Assembly: GCA_007922305.1 (NCBI GenBank)
Contig: ML677341.1
Location: 70,264,911-70,328,910, forward strand
DNA length: 64,000 nt
DNA from: Dermatemys mawii
Lineage: Eukaryota; Chordata; Testudines; Dermatemydidae
Direction of reading: 5' to 3'
Both the position numbers and the translations under genes were made by a program. Position 1 is the stretch's first letter. Each line of letters opens with the position of its first letter. Of the stretch, positions 11,413 through 23,657 are shown one piece after another. A model generated the notes under the pieces. The model saw only the letters and a list, made by a program, of their open reading frames with translations. It had not been told where the DNA came from and searched no databases.

Positions 11413-11623
11413 ATTGGCAGGAGTCTCTCTTCCACATACTCCTGAAATTTTTTGAAATGTCTCAGTTTTGTTCTGTTGCAAAAGAAAACCAATGTAATAC
11501 TGCATTGTTTTGCAAAACAGAATTCTTGTTTTCTGACCAACTCTACTACTGATTAATACCACTAAAGGCAATTACCAATTTCTTACATAAGACATCACTT
11601 AATACAACAAGAGAACAGAGTGT

Positions 11624-11642
11624 ACACACACACACACACACA
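11624..11642 (+). repeat. (AC)n microsatellite
   Basis: A run of about nine AC units. Confidence 0.9.
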
Positions 11643-13128
11643 CCAACCTCACTATGGCAAGGTAAAATTAGATTGAAACTCTGCCACCTGGAGTGCAAGG
11701 ACTGTTGTGGTGTCCAGATCTTATGTGAGTTTGTAAGGAACTAGGCAGGCTACTTGTATATTTCTTCCCTGTCTTGCTCAAAGACAGGCACAGTTTGGCT
11801 CTAAATATTTACCATTAGATCCTGGGTATATTTCAGTTATTCTTCAGTATCGATAGCTTGTATTTGATTGCAAAATACAGGAATGTGTTCCCAAAGAAGA
11901 ATTATGTTTCTAAAGGCACTTAATAAGTTGCATGGTTTTAAACTGGCTGTGTTTTATATCACCTAACAATTTTGATTGTATCCTTTTATAAACTCAGTAA
12001 TATGGTCTGATCATGTCTGGAAATCATGCCAAATGCAGGTTTAATAATGCATTGTGTCCCTGTTCGGAACATATTCTACCTAATTATGTCAGCAGATGCA
12101 GTTCCCAGGAACAATGATAACAATTTAATATAAACATCCAAAACCATAAATCTATTACACTAATTATACTCCTGGGTACTCAGCCACCTGGTAAATTGGA
12201 TTGTTCCTTTGTTAATTAAATTGATGGCTTTCATAAAAAAGAGGCTTTCTTGTCATGCCTTTATAAATTTGACTTCAAAAACAATTATACTTGAAACAGA
12301 AGAATCAGCTTCTACTTTAGCTAGTGATAAGCATTTATTAATAATAAAATATCCTGCCCTGATACCTTTTGAAAGTACCATCAAATTACCTGAAAAGGGC
12401 AATAACCTAGAAAACAGATAGTTTTGGGAAAATTCTCATTCAAAATACCACTGTGACCTGAATAATTTTTATTTTTATTTTTAAAAGTCTTCATTTCTGT
12501 ATTGATTATTTTTTTTAGACAGCAAAATCAAAGTGCCTGTGAGGAACCAAAAAATATCAATAAAAAACAAAATTCAAACACTTTAGAAAACTAAAGTTCC
12601 AACTATTTCTTCATCTTACCTTAATAGACCTCAGTGAGTCTTATCTGCTTCCTCTTTTCTATTCTGTTCAGGTTCTTATTCCCTGTTCCCATTAATTTAG
12701 CATTTGAGAGCCTTCCAGAGTTAGAAAATTAAACAAGGAGACTTAACTTGATGACTCTGTTTATTGCTTAAATGCAAATTAAGGCAAGCACACATTCCTT
12801 TGTTTAGGACAGGTTTAGAATATGTGTTAATAACATCATACAGGGGAATCTTATGACTACACATATAGTGTTGCCACACATATTTTATTAGGCTATTACT
12901 GATCAGCAAGTTATGAGTTTTCAAATGATATCTTACAAGGGATACTTTAAACAAAGATGATTATTATAGCATGTAGGGTGTGAATGCAAGGGTGTATTCT
13001 GTCATAGGGAGGGGGTTTTTTTAAGCTGGGACCTTCTTAATAAAATTAAATTGATTTTTTCTTCAAACAGGTGTATCATCCAAATGAGTCAAGCCTCTTC
13101 TTACCATTTCATTTTGCTTTAAAATAAT

Positions 13129-13292
13129 TTCACTGATATCCTGAATGCTCACAAAAACTCTGCAATTTACTTCTGCAGATTTTTGAGAATTCCTCCCCTG
13201 GTTTTGTCAATCAAGTTTACAGATTCCTGCAGTGCACCAAAATGTTTGTGCACCATTAGTAGTCTGTATGTCACAGCTGCTTGTAAATCTAG
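13129..13292. repeat. 164-bp duplicated block, copy 1
   Basis: It aligns without gaps to 15710-15873, with 8 differences in 164 positions by my count, 7 of them transitions. It starts ttcactgatatcctgaatgc and ends gcttgtaaatctag. At two CpG sites present in copy 2 (around 15811) this copy has CA or TG, the usual decay of methylated CpG. I do not recognise the family. No target duplication is apparent. Confidence 0.85.
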
Positions 13293-13951
13293 TATGGTAG
13301 TCTTTTTAAATGAGCGTGTTCTGCTCTTGACAGGGTGGATTTCTCAGAGGTACTTAGATGCCTCACTCCCATTGAAGTCAATGGTATCTAGGTGCCTAAA
13401 AACCTTTATGAATCCTAGCCATCGTGGAGAAGAGGAGAGGGAAGATGGCTAGCTACCAACTGAAGAAGACTGAAAGGGTCTATGGATAGATTTGGAACAT
13501 AGCGAGTTAATTTAAAATTAACTGTCAAAAGACAGCTCCTCAAAATATCACAAGGTCCAGCAATCCTAGGGGCAGCATAGCTGCTAAAAGTCAGATAAAC
13601 AAAGTCCTGAGTCAAAGAAAAAGTGGGACAGGAACAGACACGTGGACCAACCCTCCTCACAGAGTTTTTGTACAGACACAGTTGTTGGCTGTGTAGCTGG
13701 GAGGCATTCTCCACGGCCATCTTTCTTCCCATCTAGAGACAGCTCTACCCCTTGTGTTTTCTTTGGTAGTTTTACTCTTCTCTGCATCATGCAACAAAGA
13801 GGGGCAGAGAAGAGTGTAAGGCCCCAATCCTGCAAGCTGTTTTGTGTTGTGTAGTTGTGTGCATGTGGCTTTTGCTCATGCACAGCCCTGTTGACTTTAA
13901 TGGGGTTCTCCCTATGCGAAGCAGCTTGGATAGTTGAGGTCTAAGTGACTG

Positions 13952-14649
13952 AGGGCTTGATTACACTGGCACTTCATAGCACTATAAAGCTGCCAGGAGC
14001 ACTATAACCTCCTACCCGTCCACACTGGCGAGGCACGTAGAGAGCTATAAGTCCACTGTTATACCGGTCCTGGTAACCCTCCCTTCCCAGAGGATTAACA
14101 ACTATAGCGTATTGAGTGCTTCGTGTTATCTCCAGTGTGAATGGGTATTAAGAAAACATCGCTTTGAGTGATCTCTGGAAACGCCCCTAAGCCATTTAAG
14201 CCAATTAACCTCTGTTCCCTTTGTTTTGAACTCCGCTGGAGGAATGCAGAAATACATTTTCTGACCTTATCTCTTAACTCAGCTAATCAGCAATGCAAAT
14301 GTTTACGGAGTGAGCCTGTGTGACAGAGAAGACTAGCAGGCTCTGTATTTCAAAGGAAATTAGCTGACACACTCTCAGCAGGATGAAAATCCACTCGCTA
14401 TGTCCGTCAGCATAACACAACATGTTCCTCCTCACCCGTCTCGTTTGAAAAGCACGTTGCATCCAGCTCAATGCTGGGATAGCTGCCCATAATGCACCAT
14501 TCCCCATTCTTCTGCAAGTGCCGCAAATGTGGCCACGCTCTACCGCTGGCGGGTCTCAGTGGGGACACTCTATAGTGCTATCCCTGGAGCTGTATACGAG
14601 GGCAGGTATAACCAAAACCGCTATAAAGCTGTAAGTGTAACCAAGCCCT
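13952..14649. mobile_element. non-autonomous DNA transposon, about 0.7 kb
   Basis: The ends agggcttgattacactggca and gtaagtgtaaccaagccct are inverted repeats of about 20 bp. Internally, cactataaagctgcc near the left end is mirrored by ccgctataaagctg near the right end. The bases just outside are TGA and TAA, weakly suggesting a 3-bp duplication of the PIF/Harbinger kind. No transposase frame is present. Confidence 0.65.
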
Positions 14650-15709
14650 AACTTCAGCTGACTGTTGTTATGTGTTTAAGGTCTACACTAGATCTCTTTC
14701 TGTCATGAGGTAAAGCTATAATAATGCTGTCTGAAATCTTTGTGTGTATTTGTTTTTGTAAGATTAATTGTTGAAGAGAAAATAAATGACCTTTTTCAAT
14801 ATTAAAGCAATGTTTCTTCAGTAACATCTACAATGCCTCTAAAAGCAACTATGAATATTTAACAGGCAATTCATTAGGTGTAAATATTTCCTTCTTCAAA
14901 AACTGACTAATATGAAATAAGTCTGAAGAGGTGAAGAGTTATTTTCATTCTCTATATTTGGTACATATCACAGAGAAAGTCCTCTGGTAAAATCTGCTAC
15001 AGCTGTAGAAATTAATGTTCCCTGTCTGTGGTGCTAAAAGTAATATAGGGCACTTGAGGGATTTAGCCCTCATCAGTGTCAAAGATAAGGTTTGGATGCT
15101 TAAAGCTCCCACTGTACAAAATGAAAAGTTAGTGTTTTAATATCATTTCTTCATCTGAAAAGTTTTAGTTTGAGATCAGTGTGACCCAGGGACCTCTTGA
15201 GGCCCACTGGCAGAGGGCATAAGATGTGCGACAGGGTTACAGAAATTCCCTGGGTCTGGTATTTATATGCTAGTTCACCGGACTGTCATGTGAAGTCTCT
15301 AATAAAAGTCAGCGTCACCCTGGTCACCAATATCATTGTGAAATGCATGTATGACTATTGTATAGGGAGCTATGTATGTACACTGAAAAATGTGTGCTTA
15401 GGGTTCGTGTCTAGGGACTGGTCACCAACAAAAATGAAAAACAGGTTCTCTTTCTGATAAGGAATGTTTACCTGTCTGTTTACACGTAAATTAAATATTG
15501 TATTGTTCACAATGGGCTTCCACACAAGTCTGAGCCAAATGCTAATGAAGGATTGTGGACACTTCAAAGATAAGAAATTAACAGGGAAAGGTAAACAGCA
15601 GGAGTTATTCTGTGCAGGGTAATACAATGAACTTTTGAAACTATATATCTGAGGCACAGATGAATCCCTAGAGATTCCTTCAGTCTCTGATGACAAACTG
15701 TCAATGGGA

Positions 15710-15873
15710 TTCACTAATATCCTGAATGCTCACAAAAACTCTGCCATTTACTTCTGCAGATTTTTGAGAATTCCTCCCCTGGCTTTATCAGTCAAGTTTA
15801 CAGATTCCTGCGGCGCATCAAAATGTTTGTGCACCATTAGTAGTCTGTATGTCACAGCTGCTTGTAAATCTAG
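15710..15873. repeat. 164-bp duplicated block, copy 2
   Basis: This is the direct-orientation partner of 13129-13292, about 2.4 kb downstream of it. Identity stops abruptly at both edges: ttcactaatatcctgaatgc on the left and gcttgtaaatctag on the right. One plus-strand frame is open through both copies (IPPL.LS.KFTDSC, then CLCTISSLYVTAACKS), but it is too short to call coding. Confidence 0.85.
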
Positions 15874-16480
15874 GAGAAGAGAGTAGTTGAAAACACTGGC
15901 TCAAGAACTTGGGGTAAGCTATCTTAATGTAGGAGATAGGGGAAAGCTTTGTTAGTTAAATGTACTCTTTAGATTTAGAATGTATTAGGATTTTGTTTTA
16001 TATGTAACCATTTATTTCCAGTATTTTTACTCATTGTTACTTGAATCTCTGCTTTAATAAACATATTCTTGTTTTCGATAGACATATATCTAAGTGCTGA
16101 GTGTTGTGCAGAATTGTGTTTTAAGATACAATTAGTAAGCTGTGGTGTACTGTCCCTTTGGGAACAGCAGGCCTGGTGATTCTGTGAGTGTTCAGTGGAT
16201 TAGGGGCTGGACACTATGGGGAATGCAGGGAGCTCATGGCTAATCTATACAGAGAGGGCAAGGTTTGCAGACACCTACAAGGCAGTGCTTGGGTTGCCAA
16301 AGGCTGGTGGAGTCAGGGAGCTGACCCACAACAGGAACAAACAAGACTTCTTCGTGCTACAGGCAGGTGGTGGTGAGGCACAATCCTGGTTACTCAGGGA
16401 AGCATCCCAATCAAATCAACAAGTTTGCAGGTGTATAAAAAGCCATCTTCTTGTTCATGTCCATTCAGATTTTAGGTATA
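15874..16480 (+). repeat. possible degraded LTR-type repeat
   Basis: It contains a polyadenylation-like AATAAA (16056-16061), followed by gtgctgagtgttgtg and tgtccctttgggaacagcag phrases that I associate with the 3' part of dispersed turtle LTRs. No duplicated flanks or paired LTR could be found. Boundaries are approximate. Confidence 0.3.
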
Positions 16481-18084
16481 TGCCTTTGTAAACCTTCACA
16501 TAGTTAATATTTCAAATTCCTATAGTGCCTTTCAGTTCAGAAGAAACACTAACTCTGTTACACTAATGTAAATCCATTGAAATCCAGAAAAAATAGGTAT
16601 TTTAATTGTTACAGATTTCTGTCCCAGATGCCTCAAATCCATATTCATTCAATGCTGGCTATTATGGTGTCTCTAGAAACCTCTGAAAATTAGACCATAG
16701 CCATGCAAAACTCTCCCATAGGACTATTTATGCCTCATCTGCCTCCACTCACTAGGAAGCATTATCTCAGTCAGGGGGTATTGTTTCAGCTCCACTGATA
16801 ATAATTCTGCATTATCTCATGGTAGTATCTATTTTTTTTCATGGCAAGTGCATCTGAAGTGACAGTAATCAGATTTAAAAGGCTCTCTTGTTGTTCCTTG
16901 AGTCTAAGGAACTTGCAGCCCTTTGTTTCATACTACAAATTGGATTGTTCTGCAGTAGGCTCAGGTATGGAGATCTTATTCACACTTCAAACAGATGGCC
17001 TGGCCTAACTTTTGGCTCAAATCAGTCCCCACAAGCTTTGTATACATGAGGGCAAGTATTCAAATATCTGTCCCTGTTGCTACAACATAGTCAGTTCCAC
17101 TGGTGTGAGTAATGTTGGGAGTTTGTCAGCTGTTGATGGTATTTAAGCACTGTGTCAATTAGACCTGCACTAAGCAGGATTAGATGACACATTGCTTACA
17201 TACTGGCAAAAACCAACAGCCTGTCTATGCAATGGTTTCCAGTGTTGCTAACATCACTGGAGCTGAACTGGTAGAAAAGTCGTACAAAGATAAACTTTAT
17301 GTCCTAGTTTCATAACAGGATTTCACACACTCAGTAAATTATTTTACAATGTATTGCTTTGGCTGAGTTTCTTCATTTCAAAGTTACTCTGTGAATAACT
17401 ATCTATTTCTTTTGTTGGATAATTTTTAAAAATCATCCTATTTGTATCCTTATCTGGGTAATAAAACTACTTTGTTTTCTCTACTGTTTTCCTACAAGTC
17501 AAGAGCTTTACTAAAACTCTGTGCACGCTATTCCCCTGGCTTTCCAGACCTGTAATATTATTGAAAATATTTATCATTATCTAGGTCTTAAAGAAGACAA
17601 AGTTCATTATGTCTTAAATTTCTTTAATCTATCTGCCTATCATATTAATATAATATTTTGCCTGGAACTAAGGCATATTGACAGGACAGAAATTACTTAG
17701 ATTTTTCGCACATTTTAGAGATTTTGATACTAGCTTCCTCCAATTTTAGGACATTGCCTCTGTGGGTTTTATTGCAGGTTTGCAGAACAGTTTTGTTAAA
17801 TCAATATGATTATTCTGCACTGTTGACGTAACAACATAACGCTCGAAACTCATGGATTTTGTACTTCCTGTACTACTTAATTCTAAGAAACTATATTGAG
17901 TCTGATTGTACAGACAGAAGGTCATTAATGCAAACAGACCAACTTTGAGGGAGAAGAGAAAATACAGTCATCTTTCTCTTCTACTCATTGCATAATTGTC
18001 TCAGTCATGGTTCTGGTCATGGTTTCTATCATTATCAAAGCTTAGGGTGCCTATCACTAACTCAACACCGTTTATATCAGTTTA

Positions 18085-18345
18085 TTTAGACCTAGTCTAC
18101 ACATAAAGTTTAACAGTTGGGGGAATGACCTTTTTCTTTTTTTTTTTTTTGTACTAATGCCGTTAAAAGCTCTAGTGTGGATGCAGTTGTAACCCATATA
18201 ACTGTGCTTCTAGCAGTATATCTTAAGCAGTTTGGGGGAAAGAGGGTAAGCTATTATCCCATATAGCAGTGTTTATATTAGAGCGTGTAGTGTGTTCAAT
18301 CTTCCCATATAACTGTACCAGCAAAATGCTCCTAGTATAGAAAAG
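18085..18345. mobile_element. possible short DNA transposon of the GTCTACAC-end type
   Basis: It starts tttagacctagtctacac, like the left ends at 38986 and 52025, and ends in a decayed ctagtatagaaaag. It contains a T tract (about 18131-18150). The right end is too decayed to be certain. Confidence 0.35.
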
Positions 18346-18621
18346 ATTGTTAGTAAATAATGGAAGGTATCATGCAAGTTGTGGAAACTTCTTCATACAA
18401 TTTTCAAACATTTTTCTTCGTTTTACTTTCAAGGATAAAAGAATCTGATCATTCAAAGCCAGTTCTATTTTCCATTAAAAAAAAAAAGACGACAAATGTA
18501 ATGCTTGTGACAGGTTAGTAGATTGATGGCACTGGTGACTGAAGCCCATTATTTGTGCTACACAGAAGCAATGAGTTTCCATGCTGGCCTGTTTTGGAGG
18601 CTGAAACTGGAAACATTTAGA

Positions 18622-19168
18622 TGAGGGGTGGGCAGACTATGGCCCGTAGGCCACATCTGGCCCGTGGGACCGTCCTGCCCGAGGAGGCTAATCCCCAGCC
18701 CCACCCCTGCCTTCCCTCCTCCCCCAGAGCCACACTGCCGCATGGGCAGCGCTCTGGGGAACAAGGCTGCATGCTTCTGTGGGGCTGCATGTCTGGCTCC
18801 ACACAGCTGCCAGACACGTCACTCTGAGCAGCGTGGTAGGGAGTGGGGAGGGGTTGGATGGGGCAGAGGTTCGGGGGGCAGTTAAGGGACAGGGAATGGG
18901 GGGTTGGATAGAGTGTGGGAGTCCCTGGGATGTGGAGTTTGTCATTGGTTGGGGAGGTAAGTGTGGGCGGAGCAGTCAGGGGACAAGGAGCAGGGGGGGT
19001 TGGATGGGTTGGGAGTTCTGAGGGGGGCAGTCAGGGGCGGGAAGTGGGAGGCGGTTGGATAGGGGGTGGAGCCAGGCTGTCTGGGGAGGCACAGCCTTCC
19101 CTACCTAGTCTTCCATACAATTTTGCATCCCCGATGTGGCCCTTGGGCCAAAAAGTTTGCCCATCCTT
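18622..19168 (+). mobile_element. non-autonomous hAT-like element
   Basis: It starts tgaggggtgggcagactatg and ends aaaagtttgcccatcctt. It is flanked by a perfect 8-bp duplication CATTTAGA (18614-18621 and 19169-19176). The interior is G-rich on this strand. It is related to 2621-3099, with the same gatgtggcccttgggccaaa region near the right end. Confidence 0.9.
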
Positions 19169-21394
19169 CATTTAGATTGAAATATAAGAGGATAATTAAA
19201 AGGACTTGTCAGAGCTGTTTTTCTATAGAAAATTGGGTTTTCAACAAGACAAACATTTTAGTGAAAGAGTCTGCTTGCCACTAAAATTTTTGATCTTTAT
19301 GAAAAAACAATTTGCCCCCATATTTTGAGTTTTCAACCAAAAAACATGAATTGTTTTTTTGCTTGTGTGGGATTTTGTTGTTGTTTTGTTATTTTTAAAT
19401 TAAAAGTCCATTTTTCTTCTCCTGACCAGCTGTACTAATTAAATCTCCCTGGCCGTTCGGTTTGGGCCCTTCTGAAGACCACCAACAATGGTACTTAATG
19501 AAATATATTTTACTCTCCTTTAAGCCTTAGACTGAGAGTACCAACTCATTTTAACACTGACCGCCAGATAGTTATCATCTGGTGACAACTTTTTGTCACT
19601 AGTGCCCCAGCTCTGAACCAAACAAGTGAGATAGGCTTCCCATCGCTTTCCTATTCACATAAGTTTCATTGCCAGGGTTTCTATTTGTTTATCATTTTCA
19701 CTTTCCAACTGACTGTTCCTGTGGATAAGTATGGTTTCAGTGTGTCAGAGAGGAGGACTGTTGCATTATTTTTTTGTCAATAATGTGAAAATTTTATTTT
19801 ACCTGCTGCTTACTAATTGTCAGTGGGAAGAGTGGGGAATGTTCTTTCTTTCTGTTTTCTTCTTTTCTTTTTAATAATAATTTGTTTCTAGTTGTAGTGT
19901 ACTCTTTCAAGCAGTCGCATGCAAGAGACATGATTATTGGATTGGACTGATTTGAGTACTTCATGCTTTTCATGATAATAAAGATCATTGATTTTATATC
20001 AAGCAATAAAGGAAAAGGGCTAAATTCACCCTGCTTTATTGTGGGTTTCACTGGCATGGTTGAGGCACACAGCTCCCAGAGGCAGAAACTCCACTGTGAA
20101 AAGCATCTGCCAATTTCCCCTCTACTAGGGAGCTCATGGAGAGTTAGCACAGCTTGAAAATTGGGTGGGACTGACTGACTGGGGCTGTGTGACCAGTACA
20201 GCCAGGAAGTCCATTGACTCAAGACATTTCTGCTCCTGTCTGGAGCTCCTGTAATGTCCTAGTGGGAAGAAAGTTGCCCTCTCTAGGCATCAGAAACCTG
20301 AGGGAAGAGGCAGTGAAAACACCTAACTCGCCTTCCTGGAGGCTGCATCCCCCAGAAGTGCAGAAGGCCTTGCTGAGGCAGGGTGGTACAATTGCCATTG
20401 CTTTGCAAAAGTAAAAGTGAATCAAGCCCAACACGTTTACCCATGAAAAATGCAGGTATAGGTGTTAAACATCTCTTATGGCCAAAACCTCGGGAAGGCT
20501 GGGGTGAGCTATTGCTTCCTCTCAAGGGCAGTCTAGAAATTCTCTCTTTATATAGCTTTCTAAATAGTTGCGTATGTGGAGGGGAGGGGTGGCAGGAAAG
20601 ACTGTTTGCCTCTGGCTGTTCTGCCATACTGCTTCTTAGCACTCTGTCCTGAATTGGGCAACAGGAGACTTCAACTCAATTTTCAAATGTGGGCCCCAGT
20701 GAATGCCACATTAATCCTGCATTTGGGTGCACATTTTGGTATTTAGGAACCCCTTTGACATGTCAAAATGTCAGTTTGAGCATCAGGATGCAAGACTTTG
20801 ATATCCTATTAAGATCCCCAGGTTTGGAAACTGATGGCAGTAAATTTGGCCCAAGCAGTGAAAAGGAAACATTTGGTTGTGAAAAAGGCTTGTGGTAGAA
20901 AAATGTATTTGTGGTACAAACCCGCAAAGAAAGATGTAGCCTGTGGGTTGATAGTGAATGTTATCATCAATAAATGCTTTGTATTTTTCGAAGAGACTGG
21001 AGATCTAAATTGACAGCAACTCACCATTATCTGTTGCTTTTCTGCAACTGTGTAAACATGGTACTAAGTATATCTACCACCTACGCATTAATTATATCCT
21101 GGAGGAGAAAACCATAGATGAAGCACAGAAAAAGCACTTAGAAGTAGAGAGATACAGTATTTAATTACTACTCAAATGAAGAGATGATTAACAGAAGCTG
21201 TCCATTGAAATATTTTTGTAGCTAAGATTAACTAGATATTTTCTGTCAGGTATTTTATTAGGACTTATTTTCTCTCTTCAGCATAGAAGAAAGCTCCATT
21301 TAGTTTTTTATTTCCCATTCCAGTCTTGTTTTGCATCCACTTTTCTTTTTTTCTTTTAGAATTTCTAATGTTTTTCCTTGTGAATTTTAACTAT

Positions 21395-22053
21395 TGTGAC
21401 AAAGCTCCAAGTTTGTACTTGTGGGTCCTGCGCTTCCTGGCAGATTGAGGGGCCTCAGAAACTCATCTAGGCCCCAGAGTGACCTCCCTTTCTCAGTATA
21501 ATTGGCAAGAGTCACCGCCTAGTGGGTTACCTTCATCACAGGCCAGTATGGAAGATGGAAAAGGGGGGAGCCCGGGCCCGCCCTCTACTCCAGACTCCAG
21601 CCCAGGAACCCTAATAGTATCAGCTAAGATGGCTGACCTTGTAGGCACAAAACACAATACAATTCCCTGGGCTACTTCCCCACAGCAGTCTCCGCTTCTT
21701 CAAACCCCACTTCACCCTTACCTCAGGGCCTCCTTCCTTCTGTATGATATGTTGTCCACCACTCAGTCTCACCAACAGCACAACTTCCTCTCACAGCTCC
21801 TGACACCCACAGCCACCTGACTAACTGGGAGATTTTTATCTGGTTTCAGCCAGTCTCTGATTGGCTTCAAGTGTCCCAATTAGGCTAGCTGTTTCTACTC
21901 CTTTCTAGAAGGTTCTTAATTGGCCCCAGGTGTCTTGATTGGCCTGGAGTAGCCTTTGTTTGGCTATCCAGGGAACAGGGACCTGCACATCCTGAGACTA
22001 ATATACCTGCCTTCCAGCACTCTCCTATATCCTTCTGGACTGACTCCGTCACA
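21395..22053 (-). mobile_element. solo LTR-like element, copy 1
   Basis: It begins TGTGAC and ends GTCACA, the TG/CA ends of an LTR. It is flanked by a 4-bp duplication CTAT (21391-21394 and 22054-22057), as many endogenous retroviral LTRs leave. A second homologous copy is at 56103-56818 in the same orientation. No gag/pol/env-like coding sequence accompanies either one, consistent with recombination between two LTRs. The minus-strand orientation is a guess. A DNA-transposon origin is possible because the ends also form a 6-bp inverted repeat. Confidence 0.65.
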
Positions 22054-22944
22054 CTATTCATAACTACTGTGAGAATATGACTTTTATATGAATAATTTTC
22101 CACTCATCCTCTTCCTCAGAAGAAGCCTGAAACCCTCCAAATGTGTTTTGTTTAAATTTTCTACAGATGAAAACTGATGCAATCACATTGCAAGGTATCA
22201 GTGAAAAAAATCACATCCGATAAAGGAAACGTTTTATTTCTCTTGACTACTTACAGATTTATGAAGCTCCTGTGTCAGAGGAAATGTTTAACATCAGATG
22301 GATATTCTGATAATTGCAGAATATCCATGCACCCATATCATTACCCTCATCCTCAGCAGTGAACAGGCCCCCTTTAACTCCAGTCTTGTTTCCTGGTTAT
22401 GTGTTGGTGGGTTTTGGTGGTTAATAGAGAGCTGCTGTGGCTGTCACATATTACATTATAAGTAATTCTGTGGGAATTTCACAGACTTTTAAAAAGTATG
22501 TGAACAACTAACATTTTGGGTACATGGAGACCTATCAGCATTTGTCTTCATTACCTCTTTATGCCCTATCTTTTCTCCCAGCAACCACACAGTCCTACAG
22601 ACCCCTGATATTTCCCATGTCTTCTGCCTATAGAGCCTCACTCTCCCTCCTGGACACCAACAGAGCTGAATTCCTCCCATCATCCCTCTCTGTGCACCAC
22701 TATACATTATTCCATTAGGGTGATGGTCACTCTGATATCCCATGGTGGGATGAAAAAGATACAGGAATTGCAAGGATTGGGGGTGGGAGGGAGGTCTCCT
22801 CACCCTCTACAGTCTGTGGAATTTCCCCAGGTGGGAGAACGAAGATAGCCCAAGATCATACTGATAATACATTGTCATGTATTCTTTTCTTTTGGTAATA
22901 TCTGCTGCAGTAAAACATACCTGGTAAAGACTGTGAATGGCTCG

Positions 22945-23185
22945 TCAATTACAAAAACAGTTTCTCCTCTCTGGGTGCTCACACCTCCAGATCAACTGCT
23001 GGAAGTGGGCCGCCCCCCCCCCCCCCCCCCCGCCGATTGAATGTACCTTGCTTTCTTGCCTGCATATTTATACCTACCTCTGAAGACCATTCATCTGATG
23101 AGGTGGGTCTTAGCCCATGAAAGCTTATGATCCCTAAGATCTGTTAGTCTATAAGGTGCTACAAGATTCTTTGCCGCTTTTACCT
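22945..23185 (+). repeat. palindrome-family repeat, longer unit
   Basis: It begins around aaaaacagtttctcctctct, includes a run of 19 C bases (about 23013-23031) and tgcatatttatacctacctc, and then carries the family core catctgatgaggtgggtctt, catgaaagcttatg, ctgttagtctataaggtgct. It ends at gccgcttttacctgg. This copy shows what lies 5' of the core that is used in the palindromic insertions. Confidence 0.6.
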
Positions 23186-23556
23186 GGAAAAGAGGAAGGC
23201 CTTGTGTCCTTTACAGGATCAGATCCAGTCCTCAACATCAGTCTGTTTCTCTCAGGCTAGGAGGAGCTAGGAGTGCACCTGAAGGAAAGCACTCAAACCT
23301 AAGGCTCAGATGAGTATTTCTTGCATTGCTTCCTACCACTCCCCTGTAATGGACACACTTTTCTGGAGGAAAGCCCTTTGAAAGGATATCATCAGAGCAA
23401 TGTCAAGGATGAAGTTTTATGTGTGCATTTGTGGAAAGAAGAAATCCTTGCAATTCTGAAACATATCTGTGGGTGGGCGGAAATTGACCAGTGCTAAAGG
23501 TTCTTTGTTCTTTGGCTCTCACTTGGCTTGGTGACTGTTCTGTTTTTCTATTACAG

Positions 23557-23657
23557 TCGTCTTTAACAAACAGTGATATCATCTTTGTGAAGTTGCATGC
23601 TCCGTGGGAGGTCCTGGGCAGATATGCAGAAGTCATGAATGTAAGAATGCCTTTCAG
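23557..23657 (+). CDS. ANO4: ANO4 exon A: N-terminal cytosolic domain, HAPWEVLGRYAE segment
   Basis: This is an internal coding exon of 101 bp, entering in phase 0 and leaving two bases (AG) of a split Arg codon. The acceptor is tgtttttctattacag and the donor gtaggt. It encodes SLTNSDIIFVKLHAPWEVLG, then RYAEVMNVRMPFR. The FVKLHAPW..L..YAE pattern is the anoctamin N-terminal dimerisation-domain signature. As I recall the paralogues, HAPWEVL with MNVRMPF fits ANO4, while ANO3 has HIPWDTL and ANO5 differs after PW. ANO4 is a multi-pass TMEM16 membrane protein, reported as a Ca2+-dependent scramblase/cation channel. This piece is cytosolic. The preceding exon is not in view. Confidence 0.95.

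Larger units (their letters stand above)
1..23556 (+). other. ANO4: ANO4 upstream intron (partial)
   Basis: This is sequence upstream of the first recognisable exon. I looked for the preceding anoctamin exon (the Asp-Tyr-Ile-Leu-Val-Tyr and Glu-Gly-Leu segments) and did not find it, so I treat the whole stretch as intron. A small or divergent exon could have been missed. Outside the listed repeats I see nothing recognisable in 1843-2277, 3300-4340, 5560-6017, 7276-10287, 11413-13128, 14650-15709, 16480-18084, 19177-21390, 22058-22944 and 23186-23556. Most of these are A+T-rich. 9820-9910 is pyrimidine-rich (TCTTCTCCC-like) without an exon after it. Confidence 0.7.
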
